Assembly (NCBI GenBank): GCA_030525685.1
Contig: JAUNEG010000001.1
Coordinates: forward strand, 1-64,000
Length of the DNA stretch: 64,000 nt
Source: Atopobiaceae bacterium
GTDB taxonomy: Bacteria > Actinomycetota > Coriobacteriia > Coriobacteriales > Atopobiaceae
Reading direction: 5' to 3'
The notes under the pieces are model-generated. The model made no database searches and was not told the DNA's origin. It saw only the letters and a program-made list of their open reading frames with translations. Positions 45,502 to 53,366 of this stretch are shown here, one piece after another. Every line of letters begins with the position of its first letter. Position 1 is the first letter of the stretch. Made by a program: the position numbers and the translations under genes.

Positions 45502-47295
45502 ATGAACGGAATCGTCATCGTGCTCGTCGCTGCCGTGGTCCTGGCTGCCGGGTACCTGCTCTACGGCCGCTGGCTCGCGCGCACGTGGGGCATCGACGCC
45601 GAGGCGCTCACGCCCGCGCGTCGCATGGAGGACGGGAAGAACTTCTCGCCCGCCTCGTGCTTCACGGTCTTCTCGCACCAGTTCAGCTCCATCTGCGGCG
45701 CCGGCCCCGTCACGGGCACCATCGCCGCCATGATGTTCGGCTGGCTGCCGGTGCTTCTGTGGGTGCTCGTGGGCGGCATCTTCTTCGGCGCCGTGCACGA
45801 CTTCGGCGCGCTCTACGCGTCCATGCGCAACAACGGCAAGTCGCTCGCGCAGCTCATCGAGAAGTACATCGGGCGCACCGGGCGCCGCCTGTTCCTGCTG
45901 TTCAGCTGGCTCTTCACGATCATCGTGATTGCGGCCTTCGTGGACATGGTCGCCGGCACGTTCGTGGCGACCTTCGACGCCGCGGGCGCCGTCGACACCG
46001 CCGTCTCCTACGCGGGCGGCGCGGCCGGCACGATCTCGATCCTGTTCACCTTCGTCGCCATCGCCTTCGGCTGGATCAACCGTCGCTTTGGCCTGTCCGG
46101 CTGGAAGGAGCTCCTGCTCGCCGTCGTGCTCTTCGTGCTCATGTTCGCGGTTGGCATGCAGGTCCCCGTTTACCTGGACAAGCTCGGCTGGTTCGCCGTC
46201 ATCACGGTGTACCTGCTCTTCGCGGCGGCCATGCCGATCCAGACGCTCAAGCAGCCGCGCGACTACCTCACCTCGATCATGATGCTCGTCATGATCGTCT
46301 GCGCCGTCCTGGGCATCTTCGTGCTCGGCGCGAACGGCGAGGCCGAGATGACCGCCCCGATGGTCGCCGACCTCGGCGCGCTCGCCGCCGGCGGGCAGTA
46401 CCTCTTCCCGCTGCTGTTCGTCTCCGTGGCGTGTGGCGCGCTCTCCGGCTTCCACAGCCTCGTCTCCACCAACACCTCCTCGAAGCAGGTGGAGAACGAG
46501 CGCGACGCGCTGCCCGTGGGCTATGGCGCCATGGTGCTCGAGTCCTTCGTGGGCGTGCTCGCCATCGTGGTCGCGGCGATCATGTTCGCGCAGATCAACA
46601 CCAGCGGCGCGGGCGGCGCCGCGGTGGGCACCCCGTTCCAGATCTTCTCGCAGGGCGTCGCCCGCGGCATGATGGCCTTCGGCGTGGACGGGACGCTCGC
46701 GACCGTCTTCATGACGATGTGCGTCTCGGCGCTGGCCCTCACCTCCGTCGACGCCGTGGCGCGCATCGGCCGCCTCTCGTTCCAAGAGTTCTTCGCCAAG
46801 AGCAACGACGCGGCCGAGGAGGCCGGTGCCGGCGCGACCGGCGTGGCCAAGCTCCTCGCCAACACCTGGGTCTCCACGGTGCTCACGCTGGCGCTGGGCC
46901 TCGCGCTCGCCTTCGGCGGCTACACCAACATCTGGCCGCTCTTCGGCGCCTCCAACCAGCTGCTCGGCGGCATGACGATGATCATGCTCGCGGTCTTCTG
47001 CAAGTGCACCGGCCGCAAGGGCTTCATGCTCTACGTGCCCGTGGCGTTCCTGCTGGTGAGCACCTTCACCTCGCTCGTCCAGAGCATCATCGGCTGCGTG
47101 AACGCGCTTGCCGCGAGCGGCGCAGCGGTGATCGCGACCTCGGGTCTGCAGCTCGTCTTCGCGATCCTGCTCGTGGTGCTCGGCCTGATCGTTGCCTACA
47201 ACTGCCTGAAGGAGCTCTTCGGCAAGGCCGCCGGCTCCATTCCCGACGAGGACCCCGAGTGGTCCGACCTTGGTCGTGAGAACTGCGGGCAGTAG
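45502..47295 (+). CDS. cstA: CstA-family carbon starvation/peptide transporter
   Basis: This 597-aa membrane protein begins MNGIVIVLVAAVVLAAGYLL after AGGGAGG. Family motifs are FSHQFSSICGAGPVTGTIAA, VHDFGALYASMRNNGKS, CGALSGFHSLVSTNTSSKQV, SVDAVARIGRLSFQEF and WPLFGASNQLLGGM, with about 15 hydrophobic segments. CstA proteins take up peptides or pyruvate under carbon limitation. A leader of nearly 200 bp with a perfect palindrome and a strong terminator downstream make this a single-gene unit. Confidence 0.93.
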   Translation: MNGIVIVLVAAVVLAAGYLLYGRWLARTWGIDAEALTPARRMEDGKNFSPASCFTVFSHQFSSICGAGPVTGTIAAMMFGWLPVLLWVLVGGIFFGAVHDFGALYASMRNNGKSLAQLIEKYIGRTGRRLFLLFSWLFTIIVIAAFVDMVAGTFVATFDAAGAVDTAVSYAGGAAGTISILFTFVAIAFGWINRRFGLSGWKELLLAVVLFVLMFAVGMQVPVYLDKLGWFAVITVYLLFAAAMPIQTLKQPRDYLTSIMMLVMIVCAVLGIFVLGANGEAEMTAPMVADLGALAAGGQYLFPLLFVSVACGALSGFHSLVSTNTSSKQVENERDALPVGYGAMVLESFVGVLAIVVAAIMFAQINTSGAGGAAVGTPFQIFSQGVARGMMAFGVDGTLATVFMTMCVSALALTSVDAVARIGRLSFQEFFAKSNDAAEEAGAGATGVAKLLANTWVSTVLTLALGLALAFGGYTNIWPLFGASNQLLGGMTMIMLAVFCKCTGRKGFMLYVPVAFLLVSTFTSLVQSIIGCVNALAASGAAVIATSGLQLVFAILLVVLGLIVAYNCLKELFGKAAGSIPDEDPEWSDLGRENCGQ

Positions 47296-47323
47296 ACCTC
47301 TTCTTGCTTGATGGCAATGGAGT

Positions 47324-47367
47324 GGGGACGGGACGCGCGAGCTGCGTCCCGTCCCCGATTTTGTCTT
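47324..47367 (+). terminator. Intrinsic terminator of cstA
   Basis: GGGGACGGGACGC and GCGTCCCGTCCCC form a perfect 13-bp stem with a 7-nt loop, followed by GATTTTGTCTT. Confidence 0.92.
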
Positions 47368-47381
47368 GGTCCGGCAAAATA

Positions 47382-47596
47382 TCTGCAAAAGCGCCGTTCG
47401 TGATGAATGGGGGCGGTTCCGTCTGCAAAACCGTCGCTCGTGATGAACGTTTTTCCGTCATCATCCGACGACGGATTCTATTTTCCCATATAAGGTGATG
47501 AAAGTTCGAATTATAGGAGCGCATATCGGTGAAATCGTTCATCACGAGCGACGGTTCTGCAGCCGAGAAGCCAGCCTTTCATCACGAGCGGCCGAA
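47382..47596. repeat. Inverted array of TTCATCACGAGCG repeats
   Basis: Two copies in one orientation (47382-47409 and 47422-47449, TCTGCAAAA-(G/C)CG-(C/T)CG-(T/C)TCGTGATGAA, 40 bp apart) face two in the other (47536-47562, CGTTCATCACGAGCGACGG and TTCTGCAG; 47578-47593, partial). The 86 bp between is AT-rich compared with the flanks. No believable gene fits; the gap 47296-47642 consists of this array and the cstA terminator. Confidence 0.75.
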
Positions 47597-47642
47597 GTGC
47601 ACGAAGGCGGGGCGAGCCGACGGCTCGTCCCGCCCGTTCTCG

Positions 47643-49028
47643 CTACTGGACCCCCGGGATGCTCGGGATCGTGGCGAAACCCGCCTCAAGCTCCTCGTCG
47701 GATGGCACGTGGTCCTCCATCTCGCCGCGGTTGAACTTGTCGTAGGCCACCATGTCGAAGTAGCCCGTGCCCGTGAGGCCAAAGAGGATGGTCTTGGCCT
47801 CGCCGGTCTCGCGGCAGCGCTCGGCCTCGCGCATCGCCACGAGGATGGCGTGGGCGCTCTCGGGCGCGGGCAGGATCGTCTCCAGCTTGGCGAACTTCTC
47901 GCCCGCCTCGAAGACCTCGGTCTGGCGCACGGCCACGGCCTCAAGGTAGCCGTCGTGGCGCAGCTTGGACACGATCGGGCTCATGCCATGGTAGCGCAGG
48001 CCGCCCGCATGGTCGGGGCTCGGGATGAAGCCGTTGCCGAGCGTGTACATCTTGCAGAGCGGGCAGGTCTGGCCGGTGTCCGCGAAGTCGTAGGCGTAGC
48101 GGCCGCGCGTGAGCGAGGGGCAGCTCGCGGGCTCCACGGCGACGAAGCGCGTGTCCGGGCGCTCGCCGCGCAGCTTGTCGCGCATGAACGGGGCGATGAG
48201 GCCGCCGAGGTTGGAGCCGCCGCCCGCGCAGCCGATCACGATGTCCGGGTACTCGCCGAGCTCGGCGAGCGCCTCGTAGCTCTCGAGGCCGATCACGCTC
48301 TGGTGCAGCACCACCTGGTTGAGGACGCTGCCGAGCTGGTAGCGCCCGCGGTTCTCCGGCACGTGGAGCGCCCGCTCCACGGCCTCGGAGATGGCGGTGC
48401 CGAGAGATCCTGTGGAGTCGGGGTGCTCGGCCAGGATGCGCCGGCCGACCTCGGTGGTGGCACTCGGCGAGGGCGTCACCGAGGCGCCGAAGGTCTCCAT
48501 GATGTTGCGGCGGAACGGCTTCTGCTCATAGGAGCACTTGACCATGAAGACGTCGAGGTCGAGCCCGTAGTGCGCCGCGGCCTCGGCGAGCGCGGTGCCC
48601 CACTGGCCGGCGCCGGTCTCGGTGGTGATGGTGGAGAGGCCCTGCGCCGCGGCGTAGTAGGCCTGCGCGAGCGCGGAGTTGAGCTTGTGCGAGCCGCTCG
48701 TGTTGTTGCCCTCGAACTTGTAGTAGATGTGCGCGGGGGTGTCCAGCGCACGCTCCAGGTTGTACGCGCGGCAGAGCGGGCTCGGCCGGTAGACCTTGTA
48801 CATCTCCAGCACGGGCGCCGGGATCTCGAAGTAGGGGGTGTCGTCGTCGAGCTCCTGGTTGATGAGGGCGTCGGCGAAGACGGGCGCGAGGTCGGCGTGC
48901 GTGGCAACGGCGCCGTTCGGCAGGCGCATGGGCTCGGGCTTCTCGGGCATGTCGGCGCGCAGGTTGTACCAGGCGGTAGGGATCTGCTGCTCGCTGAGGT
49001 AGGTGCGGTAGGGGGTGGTGCCGGTCAT
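47643..49028 (-). CDS. trpB: Tryptophan synthase beta-like PLP enzyme (TrpB2 type)
   Basis: This 461-aa PLP enzyme begins MTGTTPYRTYLSEQQIPTAW at ATG 49028 after AAAGGAG. Motifs are RPSPLCRAYNLER, KFEGNNTSGSHKLNSALAQ (Lys Schiff base), ETGAGQWGTALAEAA, CAGGGSNLGGLIAPF (phosphate-binding Gly loop) and GLTGTGYFDM. It is longer than classical TrpB by the N-terminal extension expected of TrpB2. No trpA is adjacent, so it may make tryptophan from indole or from a distantly encoded alpha subunit. A leader peptide with three Trp codons and an attenuator immediately upstream show that it responds to tryptophan. Confidence 0.9.
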   Translation of the reverse strand: MTGTTPYRTYLSEQQIPTAWYNLRADMPEKPEPMRLPNGAVATHADLAPVFADALINQELDDDTPYFEIPAPVLEMYKVYRPSPLCRAYNLERALDTPAHIYYKFEGNNTSGSHKLNSALAQAYYAAAQGLSTITTETGAGQWGTALAEAAAHYGLDLDVFMVKCSYEQKPFRRNIMETFGASVTPSPSATTEVGRRILAEHPDSTGSLGTAISEAVERALHVPENRGRYQLGSVLNQVVLHQSVIGLESYEALAELGEYPDIVIGCAGGGSNLGGLIAPFMRDKLRGERPDTRFVAVEPASCPSLTRGRYAYDFADTGQTCPLCKMYTLGNGFIPSPDHAGGLRYHGMSPIVSKLRHDGYLEAVAVRQTEVFEAGEKFAKLETILPAPESAHAILVAMREAERCRETGEAKTILFGLTGTGYFDMVAYDKFNRGEMEDHVPSDEELEAGFATIPSIPGVQ

Positions 49029-49060
49029 GACGCGCTCCTTTCGCAGTCGGTTCTTCGCGC

Positions 49061-49099
49061 ACAAGAAAAGGGCCCCCGGAACTGAGTCCGAGGGCCCTT
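49061..49099 (-). terminator. Attenuator terminator before trpB
   Basis: On the minus strand AAGGGCCCTCGGA and TCCGGGGGCCCTT form a GC-rich stem with a short loop followed by TTCTTG. It lies between the leader peptide stop (49121) and the trpB ribosome-binding site, the position of a transcription attenuator. Confidence 0.82.
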
Positions 49100-49120
49100 A
49101 TGTATGCGCGAGCGGCCTCG

Positions 49121-49216
49121 TCAGTCCGAGAGGGGAGTCGTCCTTGTCCACCACCACGCACCAGCGCCGGCCACGGCCGGGGCGCCGAGAAGAGCGATGT
49201 GCGCGAGACGGGACAT
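49121..49216 (-). CDS. trpL: trp leader peptide with three consecutive Trp codons
   Basis: This 31-codon ORF starts at ATG 49216 after AAAGGA and ends at TGA 49121. It reads MSRLAHIALLGAPAVAGAG followed by A-W-W-W (three TGG codons at 49148-49156) and TRTTPLSD. Tryptophan is rare in ordinary small ORFs, and the run directly precedes the attenuator hairpin. Low charged Trp-tRNA would stall the ribosome there, and a segment such as GAGGCC could then pair with the ascending stem (GGCCCTC) to allow read-through into trpB. The ORF begins 35 bp after the metallopeptidase stop. Confidence 0.85.
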   Translation of the reverse strand: MSRLAHIALLGAPAVAGAGAWWWTRTTPLSD

Positions 49217-49250
49217 TGACGGCATCCTTTCGGAGACGATTGAGGGCAGC

Positions 49251-49919
49251 TTACCCAGAGATTGTTTCGTCGACGTTAACGATCGGAGACGAATCGTCGG
49301 CGACGTCGCGCGCGGGGCGGCGCAGCAGGGCGCGGGCGGCACGCTCGTCCGGGTACGCGCCGGCGAGAAGGGCATGGAACCGCTCGTCGTGGCTCGGCTC
49401 CAAGAGGTGCGCGAGCTCGTGCGCCACGACGTAGTCCAGGCAGGTGGGCGGGTAGGCTGCCAGGCGCACGTTGACGCGGATGCGCGCGGTGCGCGGCGTG
49501 CACGAGCCCCAGCGCGTGGACATGGCTCGCAGCTGCCAGCCGGCGGCGCGCACGCCGAGTGCGGCCTCCATGCGCGCGGCGACCTCGGGCAGCCTCGCCG
49601 CCAGCTCGGTACGGTAGAGCTCGTCGGGGGAGGTCTCGGCGGGCAGTGCCACGAGCGTGCCCCAGAGCGGGACGAGCCCGTCGTCGGGCACGTCGGCGCG
49701 CGGCTCCCGTCGTTTGACGTGCCTGCGCAGCCAGGCCTCATGCGCGTCCAGGAAACGCTGAGCCTCGACGAGCCGGCAGCGCGCGGGGACGGACAGGTGC
49801 GCCGAGCCGTCGGCGCGCACCCGCAGGCTGAGCCGCCGAACGCGCTTGCGCTCCACCTCGACGGGGACGCCGCCCGGCCCGCCCGCGAACAGGGTCATGG
49901 TTGTGGTTCTTCTCGTCAT
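49251..49919 (-). CDS. YgjP-like (M48-type) zinc metallopeptidase
   Basis: This 222-aa protein has an N-terminal region KRVRRLSLRVRADGSAHLSV, then WQLRAMSTRWGSCTPRTARI and the zinc motif DYVVAHELAHLLEPSHDERFH (HExxH plus Glu from EPSH). This is the YgjP/DUF45 family, likely metal-dependent peptidases of unknown target. Start is ATG 49919; the in-frame ATG at 49898 is an alternative with GAGAAG about 10 bases before it. It lies upstream of the trp leader in the same direction. Confidence 0.85.
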   Translation of the reverse strand: MTRRTTTMTLFAGGPGGVPVEVERKRVRRLSLRVRADGSAHLSVPARCRLVEAQRFLDAHEAWLRRHVKRREPRADVPDDGLVPLWGTLVALPAETSPDELYRTELAARLPEVAARMEAALGVRAAGWQLRAMSTRWGSCTPRTARIRVNVRLAAYPPTCLDYVVAHELAHLLEPSHDERFHALLAGAYPDERAARALLRRPARDVADDSSPIVNVDETISG

Positions 49920-49951
49920 GGGCGCATTGTAGCGCGGCCTCGTCCCGGGGC

Positions 49952-50268
49952 TCAGAAGAACACGTCCAGCAGCGCGTCCACGAGGAGGAAGATCGCGACG
50001 ACGCCGACGAGCCCGAGCACGCGATGGCCCTTGGGGCGCTCGTCGCCCGCGGGCAGCTCCCCGGCTCGATGAAGCGCGCCACCTCGCGGGTCACGCGCAG
50101 GTCGCAGTCACGCTCGAGCCGCCATCGCCGCCAGGCTCCGGACGTCCACGAGCGTCTTGCCCCGCTCCCAGTTGCTGACGGTCTGTCTTGTGACGTGCAG
50201 GCGCTCGGCCAGCGCCTCCTGGCTCCAGTCGCGCGCCAGCCGATCGTTTCCTTGTCGAGTCCGGTCAT
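49952..50268 (-). pseudogene. Frameshifted XRE regulator with C-terminal membrane helix
   Basis: The ATG at 50268 (after GAGAGGGGCCCC) starts MTGLDKETIG. Then a frame change reads DWSQEALAERLHVTRQTVSN and WERGKTLVDVRSLAAMA, and further changes lead to CDLRVTREVARFIEPG and finally RPKGHRVLGLVGVVAIFLLV with DALLDVFF-stop (49952). Order and content match XRE proteins with a single C-terminal transmembrane helix. At least two frameshifts are needed to join the parts. Confidence 0.75.
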
Positions 50269-50358
50269 GGGGCCCCTCTCGACGCCAAGCATGCCACAGC
50301 GGCGCCCGACTGTCTGTCAAAAGGCTTTTGCGGCGGGGTCGTCTCCTGCCGGCGCCCC

Positions 50359-50426
50359 GGGCGAGTGACGGGTTTTACGGCCTGCGGGGCGAGAAGAACG
50401 GTCGCAAACCGTAAAACCCGTCGCCC
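50359..50426. repeat. Inverted repeat with GCGAGAAG in its loop
   Basis: CGGGTTTTACGG (50369-50380) and CCGTAAAACCCG (50409-50420), with flanking GGGCGA/TCGCCC, enclose 28 bp containing GGCGAGAAGAAC. It lies directly after the HAD gene stop and before the XRE pseudogene. Confidence 0.75.
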
Positions 50427-50434
50427 AGGAGCGG

Positions 50435-51106
50435 TCAGCCGAGAAGGCCCTCCCAGCCCACGATCCAGCGGTCCGCGGCGCGGCGCAGCTCCGCGGCGGG
50501 CTGGCGCGGGTCGCTGCTGGCCACGGCCACCGTCGCCATGCCTGCCCGCGCCGCGGAGAGCGTGCCGGGCAGGATGTCCTCGAACACGACGCAGTCCGCG
50601 GGGGCCGCGCCCATCCGCCGGGCGGCCTCGAGGTAGATGTCCGGGTGGTCCTTGCCGCGCGCGACCTCGCGCCCGCAGACCACCTCGTCGAAGAGCCCGC
50701 TCACGTCCACGTGACGCATCGCGCCGAGAACGTGCGGGTCGTTGGTGGTGGCGAGGACCACGCGCACCCCGCGCGACCGGAGCGCGCGCACATACGCCTC
50801 GGCGCCCGGCCGCAACCGGACCTCGCTCTCGTAGAGTGCCGCCCCCAGGCGGTTCCACTCGTCCACGATGTCGACCACCTCGTCGCGCAGGCGGTAGCGC
50901 TCCACGCACCACTGCGCGCCCGCTGCGAAGCCGAGCGTGGCGAGCGTGGTCGAGGCGTCCTCGTCGAAGGGGAGCCCGCGCGAGGAGAAGAAGATCTCGT
51001 CGACCTGCCGCCAGAGCGGCCAGGTCTCCGCCAGCGTCCCGTCGAAGTCGAAGATCGCCGTCGAGAAGGACGGCGGCCAGAGGCTCACCTGCCGCGCGTC
51101 GCTCAT
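50435..51106 (-). CDS. HAD-family phosphatase (beta-phosphoglucomutase-like)
   Basis: This 223-aa protein has the HAD motifs FDFDGTLAETWPLW (motif I, double Asp), VVLATTNDP (motif II Thr), KDHPDIYLEAA (Lys) and VVFEDILPGTLSAARAG (motif IV). The helical cap between motifs I and II is of C1 type. It probably dephosphorylates a small phospho-compound. The start overlaps the preceding TPR gene stop as ATGA. Confidence 0.85.
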   Translation of the reverse strand: MSDARQVSLWPPSFSTAIFDFDGTLAETWPLWRQVDEIFFSSRGLPFDEDASTTLATLGFAAGAQWCVERYRLRDEVVDIVDEWNRLGAALYESEVRLRPGAEAYVRALRSRGVRVVLATTNDPHVLGAMRHVDVSGLFDEVVCGREVARGKDHPDIYLEAARRMGAAPADCVVFEDILPGTLSAARAGMATVAVASSDPRQPAAELRRAADRWIVGWEGLLG

Positions 51107-53325
51107 CGGTCGGGCTCGTCCTCGATCGAGCGGTACACGCCCAGCACCACGTCGTCGCGCAGCACCGAGCAGAGCGCCCGCACGAGGTCGCGCCCCACGC
51201 CGAAGAGCTCCGCGTCGATGGCGGCGCCGGATGCCTCAAGCAGCACCGTGCCCACCTCCTCGGTGGGGGCGAGCGGGATGTCCTCGGCCACGAGGGCGCT
51301 CCTGACCTGGTCCTCCGTGAGGGAGGAGCCGGAGGCGTCCCCGACCCGCCCGATGAGGGCGACCACGGCGAGCCCCGCCACCAGCACGGGCGCCCCGAGC
51401 CGCGCGCACGCGAGCTGATAGCATGCCTGGGCGGCGAGCACGTTGCCCTGCTGCCACTGCAGCTGGGACATCCGCAGGTACGCAAGGCCGATCGTCTCGC
51501 CGTCGTGCGCGAGGGAGAGCAGGCGCCGAAGCTCGTCGGCCGCTGCCGCGACGTCCCCGCTCACCTCGAGGCATTGCGACAGGTGCAGGCTCGCCTGCGT
51601 GGAGAGGGGCGCGACCTCGCACGCGAGCCGCGCGTGCGCGAGCGCCTCGCCCATGTCCCCGCGGGCGAGCGCGCAGGCGGAGACGATCAGGTGGCCCTCG
51701 AGGTAGGCGTCCGGCGCGAGCCGGGCTCGGAGGTTCCGCCCGCCCGCGAGGCGGTTGTAGAGCACGCGGTCCGCATAGGTTCCGAACGTCCTCCAGGCGA
51801 CGCCGGGCGCGTCGGAGAAGGCGCCGGCGTCGCCGGCGGGGGCGAGGGCGGAGCGGGCGCTCTTCTCGGCGGCCTCGAGGTCGTGGGAGCGGTAGGCCGC
51901 TCGCGCCGCGGCGACGCCGCGCTCGAGCGCGCCGCCTCCCACGAAGGACTCCGCGATCGCGAGCGGGTCGTCGTCGAGCGTCCCGTCTATCAGGGCCTCC
52001 ACGCAGCACCGCGCCGCGCGGCGCACGTCCTCGGGTGTCCCCTCGCCGCCCACGGCGAGAAGCGCCCTCACGTTCTGCGAGGTGGAGGTTCCCAGCTGCC
52101 GCACGAGCTCGTCCGCCGCGCGCCTGCGCGCGGCCGCCTCGTCTATGCCGAGGTCGCGCCTGAGCTCGCCGCCGAGCTCGTGCGCCAGGGCCGGGCCGAG
52201 TCGCTCCTCCGAGAGCTCGACCGGGTCCCATCGACGGGCGGGGCACAGGAGCTCGTCGTCCAGCGAGAAGCCCTGGGCCACGGGTGCGAGGACGCGGGCG
52301 TCCCCGTCGAGGGCGACTCCCGCGTCCCGCATGACGGCCCAGGGGTCGACCGGGCCCTCGAGGTCCATCCCCTCGACCAGGGCCCGCGTGAGCCGAGCCG
52401 AGTAGTAGCAGGTGTGGGACGAGCCGCTGTCCTCGACGCCGGCGACCCAGACCTCGTCCAGCTCGGGCGCAACGAGCAGCACATAGGCGGCGAGAAGCAC
52501 GCCCACGCGCAGGTTGTACTCGCTCGCCGCGCGGCGCCGCATCTCCGCGGTTGAGGCGACGATCCCGAGCCCGTCGACGCGGGCGGTCGCAGGCCAGATG
52601 CGCGGTGGCACGACGTCGACCTCGAAGGCGGCCCGCCCTCCGGCGACGTTGACGCGGAACCGTGCCGTGAGGCGGTAGGGGAGGCGCGCGGACTCGATGG
52701 CCTCGGATATCGCGGAGCGCACGGCCCACTCACCGCGCGCCGGGCTCTCCCGCCGTGCGGCGAGGCGCGCCGCCTGGGCGACGACCGAGCGGGCGCAGCG
52801 GCTCTCGAAGGCCACGAGGTCCTCGAGGCTCGCGGCGTCGGCGTCCGGGAGCCCCAGCGCGGCGAGAAGCGCGGCGTTGAGGGCGGCCTCCACGCGAAGT
52901 ACCTTGAGCTTGGCGAGCCAGGTCACCTCGTTGTCATCTATGCGCAGGTAGAAGAGGCCGGAGGTGTTGGGCCGCACCACGCGCAGCGACGGCAGGGAGA
53001 CGCCATCGGCCCCGGAGAGGTCTGCCTCGTCAAGGCGCTCGGCGAGATGGGTCTCGAGGGCGCTCGGCTCGGCGCCGGCCTCGGCGGTCTCGGTCCTCGA
53101 GCGGACGTCGGAGACGAAGGACCGCAGGACCCGCACCGGGTCCGGCGAGCTCGCAAGGCGCTTCGAGAGGGCCTCGAGGTCGAGGTGGGAGGCTGCGGCC
53201 GCCTCGGCCGTCGCGGCGCCCGCCGCCGTCGACCCGTCGCGCTCGCCGGCGTCCTCGGTGCCTACGAGCGCGGCGAAGAGCCTCCCGAGCCGTCCGCGCT
53301 GCTCGTCGCGTCCCCGCTCGTCCAT
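51103..53325 (-). CDS. Large TPR-containing protein of unknown function
   Basis: This 740-aa protein starts MDERGRDEQRGRLGRLFAAL after GGAGAGGAGGTG. Its middle has a mixed alpha/beta region (LPSLRVVRPNTSGLFYLRID; FRVNVAGGRAAFEVDVVPPR; EVWVAGVEDSGSSHTCYYSA), and the C-terminal half shows TPR-like helices (EGHLIVSACALARGDMGEAL, ACEVAPLSTQASLHLSQCLE, LAYLRMSQLQWQQGNVLAAQ). It is cytosolic by lack of signal or membrane segments. I know proteins of this kind only as uncharacterised ones in this bacterial group. The HAD gene overlaps its end. Confidence 0.65.
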   Translation of the reverse strand: MDERGRDEQRGRLGRLFAALVGTEDAGERDGSTAAGAATAEAAAASHLDLEALSKRLASSPDPVRVLRSFVSDVRSRTETAEAGAEPSALETHLAERLDEADLSGADGVSLPSLRVVRPNTSGLFYLRIDDNEVTWLAKLKVLRVEAALNAALLAALGLPDADAASLEDLVAFESRCARSVVAQAARLAARRESPARGEWAVRSAISEAIESARLPYRLTARFRVNVAGGRAAFEVDVVPPRIWPATARVDGLGIVASTAEMRRRAASEYNLRVGVLLAAYVLLVAPELDEVWVAGVEDSGSSHTCYYSARLTRALVEGMDLEGPVDPWAVMRDAGVALDGDARVLAPVAQGFSLDDELLCPARRWDPVELSEERLGPALAHELGGELRRDLGIDEAAARRRAADELVRQLGTSTSQNVRALLAVGGEGTPEDVRRAARCCVEALIDGTLDDDPLAIAESFVGGGALERGVAAARAAYRSHDLEAAEKSARSALAPAGDAGAFSDAPGVAWRTFGTYADRVLYNRLAGGRNLRARLAPDAYLEGHLIVSACALARGDMGEALAHARLACEVAPLSTQASLHLSQCLEVSGDVAAAADELRRLLSLAHDGETIGLAYLRMSQLQWQQGNVLAAQACYQLACARLGAPVLVAGLAVVALIGRVGDASGSSLTEDQVRSALVAEDIPLAPTEEVGTVLLEASGAAIDAELFGVGRDLVRALCSVLRDDVVLGVYRSIEDEPDR

Positions 53326-53366
53326 GGGCACCTCCTCTCCCGACTGTCCCTTCCCCTTATATTCCC

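Noticed and set aside
47087..47545. 152-codon ORF covering the TTCATCACGAGCG repeats
   Set aside because: It runs through repeats and the cstA terminator, has no ribosome-binding site, and mixes unrelated composition.
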